From the NCBI RefSeq assembly GCF_019279795.1, contig NC_056733.1, forward strand, positions 1,998,686,079 through 1,998,750,078: a stretch of 64,000 nt of DNA. The letters run 5' to 3'. The stretch comes from Protopterus annectens. Lineage: Eukaryota; Chordata; Ceratodontiformes; Protopteridae. Position numbers and translations under genes: made by a program. This document shows, one piece after another, positions 20,703-31,200 of the stretch (the first letter of the stretch is position 1; each line of letters opens with the position of its first letter). The notes below the pieces were generated by a model. It saw only the letters and a program-made list of their open reading frames with translations, searched no databases and was not told the DNA's origin.

Positions 20703-20953
20703 TAAAGGATGGCGCAGTGGTAGCATTGTCGCCTCACAGCAACATGTTCGCCGGTTCGACTCTCAGCTGGGGTCCCTTCTGTGTGGAGTCTGCACGTCAT
20801 GCCTGCCCATGTGTGGGTTTCCTCCTGGTACTCCGGTTTCCTCCCACGTCACAAAAACATGCGTCTGGCGCATTTCTCCCTGCACCTCCACTGAAAATTG
20901 GCTTTGTTCCAAGTCTGGCTTTCCCAGTAAACAAATGTTAAACAAACTAAAAG
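20703..20953 (+). repeat. tRNA-derived SINE, V-SINE-like, inside the B1 ICR
   Basis: The tRNA-like head has an A-box-like GGCGCAGTGGTAGC and a B-box-like GGTTCGACTCT. A central domain typical of V-SINEs of fishes follows (TTCTGTGTGGAGT, then TGGGTTTCCTCC and CTCCGGTTTCCTCCCA). The end is A-rich. The surrounding DIRS sequence reads continuously when the SINE is removed (GAGGAAGAATAAA joined to GACAACACAGATGCC). The target duplication is short or unclear. Confidence 0.78.
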
Positions 20954-21040
20954 ACAACACAGATGCCAAATCATGGTACGTACACAACTTAAAAAATCAG
21001 ATGCCCTCTTCATTCTTCTTCATAGATGGGCCAGAGTTCC
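20954..21040. repeat. Internal complementary region of B1 (main part)
   Basis: GACAACACAGATGCCAAATC to ACGTACACAACTT is the inverted right end of B1. It is followed by GCCCTCTTCATTCTTCTTC, an inverted match to the left end at 35950-35975. The first 15 bp of the ICR lie left of the SINE, at about 20688-20702. Confidence 0.75.
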
Positions 21041-21868
21041 CAGGTACTTCATCTTGGGTGGCTTCAAGGAAGGATATGCCAGAGGCCTGTGCTTTTGGAA
21101 ATACTGTCCAACTTGCAATGTGCGACAAAGGTATGACTTTTTGACTAAGTGGCTGCTGCACAAATATTCTCAATGGATACTCTGGAAAAGAAAGGAGATG
21201 ATGCAGCCGCATATCTGGTTGAATGAGCTCAAGGCAGATGAGGCAATTATAGTTTATTCTTGGAGTAGACCACAGAAATGGAATCCATAATCCATTTAGC
21301 TAATGTAAGTTTAGAAACTGCTTGGCCTAAATGGCTACATGAGAAGGACAAAAATAGCTGGCCAGGTTTTCTGTACTGTTTTGTTCTATAAAGGTAAAAA
21401 ACAAAGCTGCATATGGACATCAAGAAGGTGTAGCATATGTTATCCTTTATTTGAACAATTTGGGAAACAACTAGTAACTGAACTGACAGGTTCAAATTAA
21501 GTTTCTTTGGCTACTTTAGGCATGAAGGAGGGATTGGTACGAAGGAATATCCTGGTCTTTATGGAAAATATATGGAGGCTTAAGCTTGGATTTCAGAAAT
21601 TCTTCTTCCTGAGGTGATTGCCATTAAGAAGACAGTCTTCCAAGAAAGAAGCTTCATGTCATAGTCAGCCACTGGTTTAAAAGACCTTTGACTTGGGCCC
21701 TGGAGAACAGCAAGAACTCACGGAGGGGAAGGATCTTTTAACAGAGGCCAGAGTTGGAAAATTCCTTTCAAGAGGGCCTTATATAATCTAGAAGTAAGCC
21801 AGAGTTCCAAACAGATTTCCCAGAATGGAAGTTTGATATGGCAGCCAGCTGAAGTTTGATGGTAGAAA
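21041..21868 (-). pseudogene. YR pseudogene of B1, C-terminal part
   Basis: The frame at 21247-21495 has the TLAKWI and FLSFSCSHLGQAVSK block, aligning with B2. The terminal region near 21120-21170 reads HTFVAHCKLD: the residue aligned with the catalytic Tyr (HYKLD in B2 and B3) is Cys. The gene is interrupted at 21868 by A3 and resumes at 31201. Stops and frameshifts are frequent. Confidence 0.78.
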
Positions 21869-22090
21869 AAAGTACAGTTTTGTACCTACCATAAATGTAG
21901 ATGCTCGAGTGTTCACCCTGCTGCAGTCATCGCACTTGGGTTATCCTGCCGTCAGGCGGTCCCGCAGTCGGCCTGAATTCCAAAGTCTTGGTCCGGCATC
22001 GGTTGCTGTCGCTTCTTCCCTGACGTCAGTGCGCCACGGGTATATAAGAGGCATCAGACGCCATTTTCTTCAGTTTTTCTTGCCCCAGAT
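21869..22090. repeat. Right inverted terminal repeat of A3
   Basis: It contains TGACGTCA at 22021-22028 and TATATAAG at 22041-22048 on the plus strand. It matches the left ITR at 31005-31200 inverted. Confidence 0.88.
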
Positions 22091-22249
22091 GTCAGGTGCC
22101 CCCAATAGGTAGGCAAAATATACATATATAGTTAGATAAAAAATTAAATAATAGCTTTAGGCACAAGAAAATACACCACAGAGGTTGTATAGGATAGAGT
22201 GGTATAGATAAGTTCAGCTAGTTCAAAGGGGATGGAGGGAGGGTAACCT

Positions 22250-22360
22250 GGACTGCAGCAGGGTGAACACTCGAACATCTACATTTATGGTAGGTACAAA
22301 ACTGTACTATGTTCATCGTGTTACCCTGCTGCAGTCATCACACTTGGGTTGAATCCCAAA
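22250..22360. repeat. Internal complementary region of A3
   Basis: The inverted right end (to ACAAAACTGTAC) is joined to the inverted left end (TATGTTCATCGTG onward). The join falls at 22307/22308. Confidence 0.88.
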
Positions 22361-22379
22361 GCTAAGGATGGGAGGTGGA

Positions 22380-22622
22380 GTTAAACAGGGTTAGAAGAAG
22401 CTAGTAGGCCCTGCAAAACTGCAGTGGCAAAACCAGCTCTAGTCTTAGAATATAGAGGTAAGTGATAGTGTTTGGTGAAGGTGTGCACTGAACTCCAAGT
22501 TGCAGCTTCCAGAATACCCTTGGTTGGCACTCCCCTGAGAAAGGCTGCTGATGTAGCTGTCGCCCTGGTGGAGTGGGACCTAATGTTAGCAGGTACCGGT
22601 TTCCCATGATGCGTGTAGCAGA
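22380..22622 (-). pseudogene. YR pseudogene of A3, C-terminal exon-like piece left of A4
   Basis: It encodes the C-terminal end with the FTKHYHLPLYSKT block (catalytic Tyr kept) in one frame, with a frameshift nearby. It stops at GTGTAGCAGAA, where A4 begins. The same codons continue at 26368 with ACGTATGCAGTGCC, so the gene was contiguous before A4 arrived. Confidence 0.85.
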
Positions 22623-22850
22623 AAAGTACAGTTTTGTACCTACCATAAATGTAGATGTTAGAGTGTATACCCTGCTGCAGTCATCACACTTGGGTTATCC
22701 TGCCGTCAGGCGGTCCCACAGTCGGCCTGAATTCCAAAGTCTTCGTCCGGCGTCAGTTGCTGTTGCTTCTTCCCTGATGTCAGAGTGCCAGGGGTATATC
22801 AGAGGCATCCAACGCCATTTTCTTCAGTTTTTCTTGCCCCAGATGTCAGG
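22623..22850. repeat. Right inverted terminal repeat of A4
   Basis: It starts AAAGTACAG and contains TGATGTCA (CRE-like, one change) near 22775 and a GGGGTATATC TATA-like stretch. The inverted counterpart is at 26180-26367. Confidence 0.87.
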
Positions 22851-23004
22851 TGCCCCTAATAGGTAGGCCAAAAAAAAAAAAAATTATATATATAGCTATA
22901 TGGAAAAAATAAAACAAAAACCCTTGGGCACAAGCAAATACACCACAGAGGTAGTATAGAATAGAGTGGTAGAGAAGTTCAGCTAGTTCAGAGGGGATGG
23001 AGGG

Positions 23005-23115
23005 AGGGTAACCTGGACTGCAGCAGGGTATACACTCTAACATCTACATTTATGGTAGGTACAAAACTGTACTATGTTCATCGAGTTACCCTGCTGCAGT
23101 CATCACACTTGGGTA
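23005..23115. repeat. Internal complementary region of A4
   Basis: CTGCAGCAGGGTATACACTC to AAAACTGTAC is the inverted right end, followed by TATGTTCATCGAGTTACCC, the inverted left end. Confidence 0.88.
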
Positions 23116-23145
23116 GAATCCCAAAGCTAAGGACGGGAGGTGGAG

Positions 23146-25107
23146 TCAAACTATGTTAGAGGAGGCTAGAAGGCCCTGCAAAACTGCAGTGGCGAAGCCA
23201 GCTCTAGTCTTAGAGTAAAGTGGTAAGTGGTAATGTTTGGTGAAGGTGTGTACTGAACTCCAAGTTGCAGCTTCCAGAATATCCTTGGTTGGCACCCCCC
23301 TGAGGAAGGCTGTAGATGTAGCTGCTGCCCTGGTAGAGTGAGGCCTTATGGTAGCAGGAACTGGTTTTCCATGGTGGGTGTAGCAAAAGCATATGCAATG
23401 TCCTATCCATTTGGAAATGGTCTGTTTAGAGATAGCCTTTCCTTGTGATGTTGTAGCGTAGAATACAAAAAGCTGGTCAGATTTTCTGAAAACCTTAGTT
23501 TTATCCAAGTAGTAACGTAGCTGCCTGTGAATGTCCAAGGAATGCAGGAGTCTTTCTCCTTTGTTCTGTGGATTTGGAAAGAAGGTGGGTAAATGGATGG
23601 TTTGATTTAGAGCCACACTGGATACCACCTTAGGCATAAAGGAGGGGTTAGTTCATAGACAAACTCTGTCTTGATGAAAAATGAGGAAAGGCTCTACTGC
23701 CATTAGTGCCTGAAGCTCTGAAACTCTTCTAGCTGAAGTAATTGCTATCCACAGGGCAGTCTTCCATGATATAAACTTTAAGTCAGCTGAGTAAGCTGGC
23801 TCAAAAGGAGGTAGCGTGAGTTTTTCCAGAACAAAGTTGAGGTCCCAAGTAGGTGTTGGTGCTCTCCTGGGAGGACTAATGTTTTTGGCCCCTCTGAGAA
23901 ACTGCCTTAGGAGTGGATGAGAAAATAAGGGAGGATCCATGCTGTAGTGAGCAGAAATAGCTGAGGCGTGGATTTTAATAGATGAAAAAGAAAGCCCTTT
24001 GTGCAACATCTCAGTTAAATATTGCAGAATCTGAGATATGTCAGGCTGAAGGGTATTTTGGCCTTCAGCTTGGTTACAGGCGCAAAACCTTTTCCATTTG
24101 TCTAGGTAGTCTTTCCTGGTGCTGGGCCTCCTGGCCTCCAGAATAACATCCATAACAGCTTGTGAGAGAGGAGCAGGCTGGTTGCTTAGGTGATTTGCCA
24201 TGCAGCCAGGTTTAAGGTTTTGAGCTGGCTGTGTAGAATCTGATTGTCTTACTGTGTGAGCAGGTGGGTAATTTGTGGTAGAATCCATGGTGGGCCCTGG
24301 GCCATATTCCTTAATAGCGGGTACCAGTGCTGGCGTGACCAGTCTGGGGCAATGAGTATCATTCGGGGTCTCTCCAACCTGACTTTCAGTAGCACCTTTG
24401 TGAGAAGGGGTAATGGAGGAAAGGCATATACTGTTAGCATTTTCCAACTGAATGAGAGTGCGTCCACTTTCCAAGCTTGATGGTGAAAAGTCCTTGTGCA
24501 AAATTTTGTTAGCTGATAGTTTTGAGGGCTGGCAAACAGGTCTATGCCTGGGAGCCCCCATTTTTGAGTTATCATTGCGAATACATGTGGATCCAGTTTC
24601 CACTCGTGGGGATCCATGATGTTTCTGCTTAGGTAGTCTGCCAATGTGTTCTTTTTTCCTGGCAGGAATTGAGCTTGTAATTGAACTTGGTAAGCCAGTG
24701 CTGTGTTCCACAAGGTCATTGTGGTGTTGTCTGTCCTTATGATAAGCTGTCCTGGATGCAAGAGGTCCTTGAAGGCTGTCAGAGCATTTTGTACAGCTAG
24801 AATTTCTTTTTGATTGATGTGCAGATTCCTTTGATCTGCAGTCCATATGCCTTGAACGCACCGTCCTGCCATGTGTGCCCCCCAGGCATAGTCTGATGCA
24901 TCTGTTGTCATAGTTTGCCCGGCTGGGGGTAGGGTGAAAGGCTGACCCTTGTTGAGGTGACATGCCTGTGACCACCATAGAAACTCCTGTTGAAGGCAGG
25001 GAATGAGAGGTATCATTGTTTCCAAGCTGTGGCTGTGTTGAGTCCATACAATTTTTAGGTATCATTGTAATTTCCTCATATTTGCAAATGGTATTAGTAG
25101 TATGCAA
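23146..25107 (-). CDS. Tyrosine recombinase ORF of A4, one internal stop, overlapping RNase H
   Basis: One frame runs from 25107 to 23146, interrupted only by a TGA near 23653 where relatives have an Arg codon. The C-terminal 330 codons are the YR proper: core-binding segment (ARRPSTRKDYLDKWKRF), catalytic Arg in RRVSELQAL, HxxR in RPHSTRAAA and catalytic Tyr in HTFTKHYHLP. All four signature positions are intact. The upstream 250 or so codons overlap the RNase H frame on the same strand and have no recognisable domain. The enzyme would join circular element DNA to a target. True start codon not known. Confidence 0.8.
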
Positions 25108-25330
25108 GATGCCATGAAGCCCAAGGCCTGCAGAATTTTTCTTGCAGGGAGTTGGGTCTTTGTTGCCATTGTTCTGAAGTATTGAGTTAATTGTAGTTGT
25201 TTGTCTGGCATCAAATAGCCATCTGGGCCGTTGTATTCAAGTTGGCACCCAGGAATGTCATATTTTGTGAGGGCACTAGTTTTGATTTCTTTTCGTTTAC
25301 TGTGTACCCTAGGCAACTTAGAAGATGTTT
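24100..25330 (-). pseudogene. RNase H and RT thumb remnant of A4
   Basis: The clean frame 24249-25025 holds RNase H with MTTDASDYAWGAH, NQKEILAVQNAL and IRTDNTT, so its Asp-Glu-Asp residues are kept. A short deletion after IRTDNTT removes VMWYINKQ. A conserved tail with LFASPQN and IAPDWSRQHWYP follows. Upstream only the thumb remains (ARKILQALGFMASCILLIPFA). The RT fingers and palm are deleted, so no polymerase could be made. Confidence 0.85.
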
Positions 25331-26054
25331 TAGAGTAATCCTGTTCCTCAGAGGAGCCTGAGGAAATGGACACTTGATCAGAGGAGGCATAATCCTCCTC
25401 TTGTCTAGGCCTTTTGTCGGGGGGGGGGGGGTTGGGAACCCCTGATCAAAGAAATCAAATCTTCAGCCATTTTAAACATCTGTTTCTTAGGCATAGGGCC
25501 TTGACCTGGAGACTGAGTGTAGGCTTTTTTGGTTTTAGAGGAGTCTTAAGCTTAGCATAAGATTTTATGGTGAGAGTAGTCGGTCTGAAGACACCTTCAG
25601 AAACCGAAGGTGTTTCTACAGCACCGGCTTCCCCTACTGCAATGTCGTCTGTAGGGCCTAAAGAAAATGGCTGCGTCGGCCTAGAACTCTCTGCTGGGTG
25701 ATCCGATGCGGTCTGGGGATCCAATTCAGCGGTAGCCAGGGGGTGCGTAGGCGCCTCACTGAAAACCGGAGAACCAGTAACCGGCCAAGCCGAGGCCTCG
25801 GAGTCTGGCTTGGATCTAGGCTGCCTGTCTTTATCTTTGCGTTTTTTATGCACGCTGGTGTAATTAAATTTTCTACCAAAATAGTGTCGTGCGAAATCAA
25901 AGCATCGCTTTATAGTTCGCTTATTGAACCTAGCACAAAACAGACAACCAGTGACATCGTGGTCTAGGCCTAGGCAAGGAATACAAAAAGAATGAAAGTC
26001 TTTATGAGGTATTTGCTTCCCACAAGAAATGCAATTGTTAACTTTTTCTGACAT
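25330..26054 (-). pseudogene. gag-like ORF1 N-terminal half of A4
   Basis: The start at 26054 (MSEKVNNCISCG) is followed by the CxxC zinc module, KKRKDKDRQPRS basic stretch and a Ser/Pro/Thr region, open to about 25455. A G-run at 25420-25432 breaks the frame. The C-terminal domain is lost in the internal deletion. Confidence 0.82.
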
Positions 26055-26179
26055 CGGACTGAGGCATGAAAAGGTTCCCCAATGGGGTACTTGGCTTTGA
26101 AGACTTCGGACTGAAACTCGATTCGAAAATCTCAGGTGTCGGCCGACCGGCACTTGCAAACTGCTTCTGCTTCGAGCAC

Positions 26180-26367
26180 CGCGCGGCAAGAAAGACTGAA
26201 GAAAATGGCGTCGGATGCCTCTGATATACCCCTGGCCCTCTGACGTCAGGGAAGAAGCGACAGCAACCGACACCGGACCAAGACTTTGGAATTCGGGCCG
26301 ACTGCGGGACCGCCTAACGGCAGGATAACCAAAGTGTGATGACTGCAGCAGAGTAACACGATGAACA
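26180..26367. repeat. Left inverted terminal repeat of A4
   Basis: It holds TGACGTCA at 26241-26248. The outer end is CACGATGAACA at 26367, directly followed by the resumed A3 YR codons. Confidence 0.87.
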
Positions 26368-27200
26368 ACGTATGCAGTGCCCTATCCATTTAGAAATGGT
26401 CCGTTTTGAAATAGCTTTTCCCTGTGATCCTGTAGCATAGGCTACAAAGAGCTGGTCAGATTTTCTGAAAGCCTTAGTTTTATCCAAGTAGTAATGTAAT
26501 TGCCTGTGAATGTCCAAAGAGTGCATGAGTCTTTCTCCTTTGTTCTGGGGATTTGGGAAAAAGGTGGGCAAATGAATGGTTTGGTTTAGGGCCACACTGG
26601 ATACCACCTTTGGCATAAATGAAGGGTTAAGTTCATAGAGAGACTCTGTCTTGATGAAAAATGAGGAAAGGCTCCACTGCCATTAGGGCCTGTAGCTCTG
26701 AGACTCTTCTAGCTGAGGTTATTGCTAGTAGCAGGGCAGTTTTCCATGAAAGAAATTTTAAATCAGCTGAAAAAGCTGGTTCAAAGGGCGGCAGTGTAAG
26801 CTTTTCCAGAACAAAGTTGAGATCCCAAGTAGGTGTTGGTGCTCTCCTTGGCGGTTTTATGTTCTTAGCCCCTCTGAGGTACTGTCTTAGGAGTGGATGT
26901 GAGAATAAAGGAGGATCCATGATGTAATGAGCTGAAATTGCTGAGGCGTGGACCTTAATAGATGGAAAGGAAAGTCCTTTGTGCAACATCTCCATTAAAT
27001 ATTGTAGAATCTGAGGAATGTTTGGAGCAAGGGGATCTTGGCCTTTAGCCTGGTTCCATGCACAAAATCTTTTCCATTTGTCTGAATAGGTTTACGTGGT
27101 GCTGGGCCTCCTGACCTCCAGAATGACATCCATAACAGCTTTGGATAGAGGTGTTGGCTGGTTGTTTAGGTAATTTGCCATGCAGCCAGGTTTAAAGTCT
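26368..27200 (-). pseudogene. YR pseudogene of A3, part right of A4
   Basis: Continuation of the A3 YR gene, with frames 26314-26616 and 26633-26995. It carries RRVSELQAL (catalytic Arg) and the ISKWIGHC block. A frameshift near 26630 and another near 27090 interrupt it. The N-terminal part (ILEVRRPST) lies near 27095-27135 and overlaps the RNase H tail in another frame. Confidence 0.85.
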
Positions 27201-27680
27201 TGAGCTGGCTGTGTAGAATCGGATTGTCTGGCTGGGTGAGCAGGTGAGGAATTTGTGGTAAAATCCATGGTGGGCCGTGGGTCGTGTTCCTTAGGATTGG
27301 ATACCAATGCTGGCGTGGCCAGTCTGGTGCAATGAGTATCATTTGTGGTCTCTCTAATCTGATTTTCAGCAGTACCTTTGCTAGAAGAGGCAGTGGAGGA
27401 AAGGCATACACTGTTAATGTTTTCCAACTGAATGAGAGGGGGGTCCACTTTCCAAGCTTGTGGATGGAATGTCCTTGTGCAAAATTTTTGAAGTTGGTAG
27501 TTTTGGGGGCTTGCAAACAGATCTATGTCTGGGCGTCCCCATTTTTGAGCTATCATTGCAAATACTTGTGGATCTAGTTTCCACTGGTGTGGATCCATGA
27601 TGTTTTTGCTTAGGTCGTCTGCCAATGTGTTTCTCTTTCCTGGCAGGAATCGTGCTTGTAATTGAACCTGGTAAGACAGT

Positions 27681-27756
27681 GGCTCAAATAAACTGATGCC
27701 TGGTTGGGGCAGTTAAAAAGCCAGTCCAGCTATGGAAACATTTGGAATCCCTGCAG
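27681..27756. other. 76-bp patch of family B RT sequence in A3 RNase H region
   Basis: It matches 32574-32649 in B1 with two differences. It interrupts family A sequence that is continuous in A4 and A5 (GTAAGACAGTGG before, TTCCACAAGG after). In family B this stretch encodes the RT active-site motif region. Confidence 0.85.
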
Positions 27757-28590
27757 TTCCACAAGGTCATTGGTTGCCTGCATAGAGGGTAGGAATGTGT
27801 GCCCCCTTGCTTGTTTATGTACCACATTACTGTGGTATTGTCAGTCTTTATTATTAGTTGTCTTGGGAGTAAGAGGTCCTTGAAAGCTGTTAGGGCATTC
27901 TGTACTGCTAGCATTTCTTTTTGATTGATATGCAGATGCCTCTGATCTGTAGTCCATTTGCCCTGAATGCACTGTCCTGCCATGTGTGCTCCCCAGGCAT
28001 AGTCCGATGCATCGACTGTCATAGTTTGCCTGGCTGTGGGTAAGGTGAAAGGCTGACCCTTGTTGAGGTGACATGCCTGTGCCCACCATAGAAATTCCTG
28101 TTGAAGACAGGGAATGAGTGGTATCATTGTTTCCAAGCTGTGGCTGTGCTGAGTCCATACGCTTTTCAGGTACCATTGTAATTTCCTCATATGCAGTTTT
28201 GCAAATGGTATTAGTAGTATGCAAGATGCCATGAATCCCAAGGCCTGCAGAATTTTTCTTGCAGGGAGTTGGGTCTTTGTTGCCATTATTTTGAAATATT
28301 GAGTCAGCTGTTGTTGCTGGTCTGGCGTGAGATAAGCCATCTGGGCCATTGTATTCAAGCTGGCACCCAGGAATATTATGTTTTGTGAGGGCACTAGTTT
28401 TGATTTCTTTTTGTTTACTGTGTACCCTAGGCAACTTAGAAGGTGTGTGACAAATGCCAGATGCTTTAAAAGAATGTCCTTGCATTCTGCTCGAATAAGG
28501 CAGTCGTCAAGGCATGGGTATATTTGAATTCCTCTTTGTCTGCAGTATGCAATTACTGGTGCCAGGAATTTTGTGAAGGCCCTGGGTGCA

Positions 28591-28916
28591 GTAGATAAGC
28601 CAAAGAACAGTGCGGAGAATTGATAATGCGCTGAACCTGCAATGAAGAGGAGGTATCTTCTGCAATTTTGTCCAATAGGGACATGCAGGTATGTCTCCTT
28701 GATGTCCAACATTACTAGCCAAGCATTCTTGCCCAGCATGGGAAGAAGCTGCAGTAGATAAGCCAAAGGGCAGTGCAGAGAATTGATAATGTGCTGAACC
28801 TGCAATGAAGAGGAGGTATCTTCTGCAATTTTGTCCGATAGGGACATGCAGGTATGTCTCCTTGAGGTCCAACATTACTAGCCAAGCATTCTTGCCCAGC
28901 ATGGGAAGAAGCTGCT
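28591..28916. repeat. 163-bp tandem duplication in A3 RT
   Basis: The two units are 28591-28753 and 28754-28916, each running from GTAGATAAGCC to GAAGCTGC, with a handful of differences. The unit length is not divisible by three. It duplicates the RT region between motif A and motif B. Confidence 0.9.
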
Positions 28917-29459
28917 GTAGTGTTAGCATCTTGAATTTTGGTACTTGCAGATAGGTGTTCAGAATTGAAAGATCCAGAATGGGTCTCCATGCTTTGCCCT
29001 TTCTTGGGACAAGAAAGAGTCTTAAGTAAAATCCTTGTTCTTGTTCCTGTGTAGGTACCTGTTGAATGGCTCTCATGTCCATGAGAGCTGTAATTTGTTT
29101 TTGTGCCTCTGCCCATTGATTTGGTGGCAGGTTTGGCATTCCTTTTATCCTTGGTAAGGTATGAAAGTGGAATCTGTATCCTTGAGAGACAATGTTTAGG
29201 ACCCATTTGTCTTTTGTGATGATGTGCCAGCTGTCTGCAAAAAATGCTAATTTTCCTCCCAAGGGAGCTGCCAGGAGAGATTTGTTTGGTAGTTTGAGGA
29301 CTGAGTCATTGTGTTTGTCTTCTGCTAGCTTGGAGCCTGTCTTCTCCTTCTTTCTGGGTAGCAGTACCCCATTGGCGAGGTTTGTAAGGGCCTTGTGACT
29401 GACCTCTGCCCCTTGGGCGTCTGTATTTGCCTCTCTGTGATCTGTCAGAAGCTGGAAAG

Positions 29460-30869
29460 GACTAGTTTTTCGTTGGCCAATTTCTGTTGAAACGAGGGGG
29501 TTGTACCTGCAAAAAATCCTTGACCGTCTGCATAGACTTTGCCTTATCCTCCATTTTCTTTAAAACCTCTTCTGCTTTGACACCAAATAATACATCCTGT
29601 TGTAAAGATGCATCCAATAATTTTGCTTTAACATGATCGGGAAGGGTTCTTTTAACCAAGCATGTCTACATATGACAGAGCCAGTAACAGCTGCTGTACA
29701 GGAAGCTTCCAATGAATCAAATCCACATTGTAAAGTATGTTTGCCCACCTGTTCAGCTGCATGCAACAGATCCTGCATTGCCTTGAATTCAGACTGTTCA
29801 GTATGTGTGCTCATTTTTTGTTTTAATTGAGACAGTAGGAATTGCTGATATTTCAGCATGTGAAACTGACAATTTAATGCTCTCATAGCCAGAGTTGCTG
29901 AGGTGCAGATTTTCTTTCCCCATCTATCTAGGGCTCTGGAATCCCTTTCAGAGGGCACAGGATTTTTAGCCATAGAAGCTTTAGCTCCCTTAGGACCCTG
30001 GGAAATTGTTTCTGGGTCAGCCACAGGGCTTTTATAAAGGAATTTGTGAGAGTCAGGTACTCTGTAGTATCTGTCTGGTTTGGCTGGAGCAGGAGGTAGA
30101 GAGTCTGGATTTAGACTAGACTCCAAGTAAACATCATCCACAATATCTAATACTGGAGGATGTGGAAATTGAAACCTGGTCAGAGGAAGCATAATCCTCC
30201 TCTTGTCTTGGTCTTTTATCAGGAGGGGGATGGGAACCCCTGATTAGGGTAATCAAATCTTCGGTCATCTTAAGCATCTGTTTCTTAGGCATGGGGCCTT
30301 GAACTGTAGACTGACTTACAGTCTTCTTTGGCTTTAAAGGAGTTTTAAGCTTAGCATAAGATTTAATGGCGAGTGTAGTCTGTCTGAAGACACCTTCTGC
30401 AACTGAAGGTGTTTCCACTGCACCGGGGTCTACTTCTGCTCTGGTGTTGGAAGGGCCGAATGAAGATGGCTGCTTCGGCCTAGTAGACTCCGCTTGAGAA
30501 TCCGCAGCTGTCTGGGGTTCCAGTTCTGCGGTAGTCAGGGGCTGCATAGGCACCTCACTGAAAGCCAGAGAACCGGCGACAGGCCCAGCAGAGGCCTCCG
30601 AGTCTGGCCTGTTCCTAGGCTGCCTGTCCTTATCCTTGCGTTTTTTATGCATGCCAGTCGTCGGCTGCTCCGACGGCAATTTATAAATTTCCTACCAAAG
30701 TAGTGTCGTGCGAAGTCAAAACGGCGTTTGATAGTTTATTAAACCTAGCACAAAACCGACAACCTGTGACGGCGTGGTCTGGGCCTAGGCAAGGAATACA
30801 ATAAGAATGGAAGTCCTTATGAGGTATTTGCTTCCCACAAGAAATGCAATTGTTAACATTTTCTGACAT
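29460..30869 (-). pseudogene. gag-like ORF1 pseudogene of A3
   Basis: The start at 30869 (MSENVNNCISCG) is followed by the three-CxxC module. A short deletion near 30715-30745 shifts the frame. A basic stretch (KKRKDKDRQPR) and Ser/Thr-rich middle lie at 30134-30679. Conserved C-terminal blocks are at 29560-30192 and 29462-29659, with RHAWLKEPF and LFGVKAEEVLKKM. A deletion at about 30165-30180 joins parts of the acidic region. Confidence 0.83.
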
Positions 30870-31004
30870 TGGACTGAGGCAAGAAAAAGGTTCCCCAATG
30901 GGGTACTTAGTTTTATTGAAGACTTCGGACTGAAATTCGAATCGAAAATCTCAGGTGTCGGCCGACCGGCACTTGCGGACTGCTTCTGCTTCGGGTACCG
31001 TGTG

Positions 31005-31200
31005 GTAAGAAAGACTGAAGAAAATGGCGTCTGATGCCTCTTATATACCCCTGGCGCACTGACGTCGGGGAAGAAGCGACAGCAACCGACGCCGGACCAA
31101 GACTTTGAAATTCAGGCCGACTGCGGGACCGCAATAACCCATGATATGATAAATGATAACCCAAGTGTGATGATTGCAGCAGGTTAACACGATGAACATC
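31005..31200. repeat. Left inverted terminal repeat of A3
   Basis: It carries a minus-strand TATATAAG at 31040-31047 and TGACGTCG at 31060-31067. A short local duplication of ATAACCCA and neighbours lies at 31135-31162. Confidence 0.85.

Larger units (their letters stand above)
22623..26367 (-). mobile_element. DIRS retrotransposon family A, copy A4, internally deleted
   Basis: This 3.75-kb element has both ITRs, the ICR, a nearly open YR gene, RNase H and the N-terminal half of gag. About 2 kb is missing at a junction near 25328-25335, where RT thumb sequence passes directly into gag acidic-region sequence. It is inserted in the A3 YR gene and is the youngest layer of the nest. It could not supply its own RT. 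Confidence 0.9.
27140..29450 (-). pseudogene. RT-RNase H pseudogene of A3
   Basis: The RT start and fingers are at 28900-29262 (LVPRKGKAWRPILDL). Motif A is VMLDLKETYLHVP, motif B LPFGLSTA, and motif C reads CLDD instead of YLDD near 28510. The thumb and RNase H in frame 27684-28847 keep MTVDASDYAWGAH, NQKEMLAVQ and IKTDNTTVMWYIN. A 163-bp tandem duplication at 28591-28916 and a 76-bp foreign patch at 27681-27756 break the frame. The tail continues at 27166-27625 with LFASPQN and IAPDWPRQHWYP. Confidence 0.88.
21869..31200 (-). mobile_element. DIRS retrotransposon family A, copy A3, split by A4
   Basis: The right end AAAGTACAG is at 21869 and the left end CGATGAACATC at 31200. With A4 removed its length is about 5.6 kb, in line with A2 and A5. 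It lies in the YR gene of B1: the flanks GTTTGATGGTAGAA and TAGCTCCTTCC are adjacent in the uninterrupted relative B3 (TTTGACAGTTGAACAAC followed by TAGCACCTTC). Both ITRs and the ICR are present. Confidence 0.9.
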
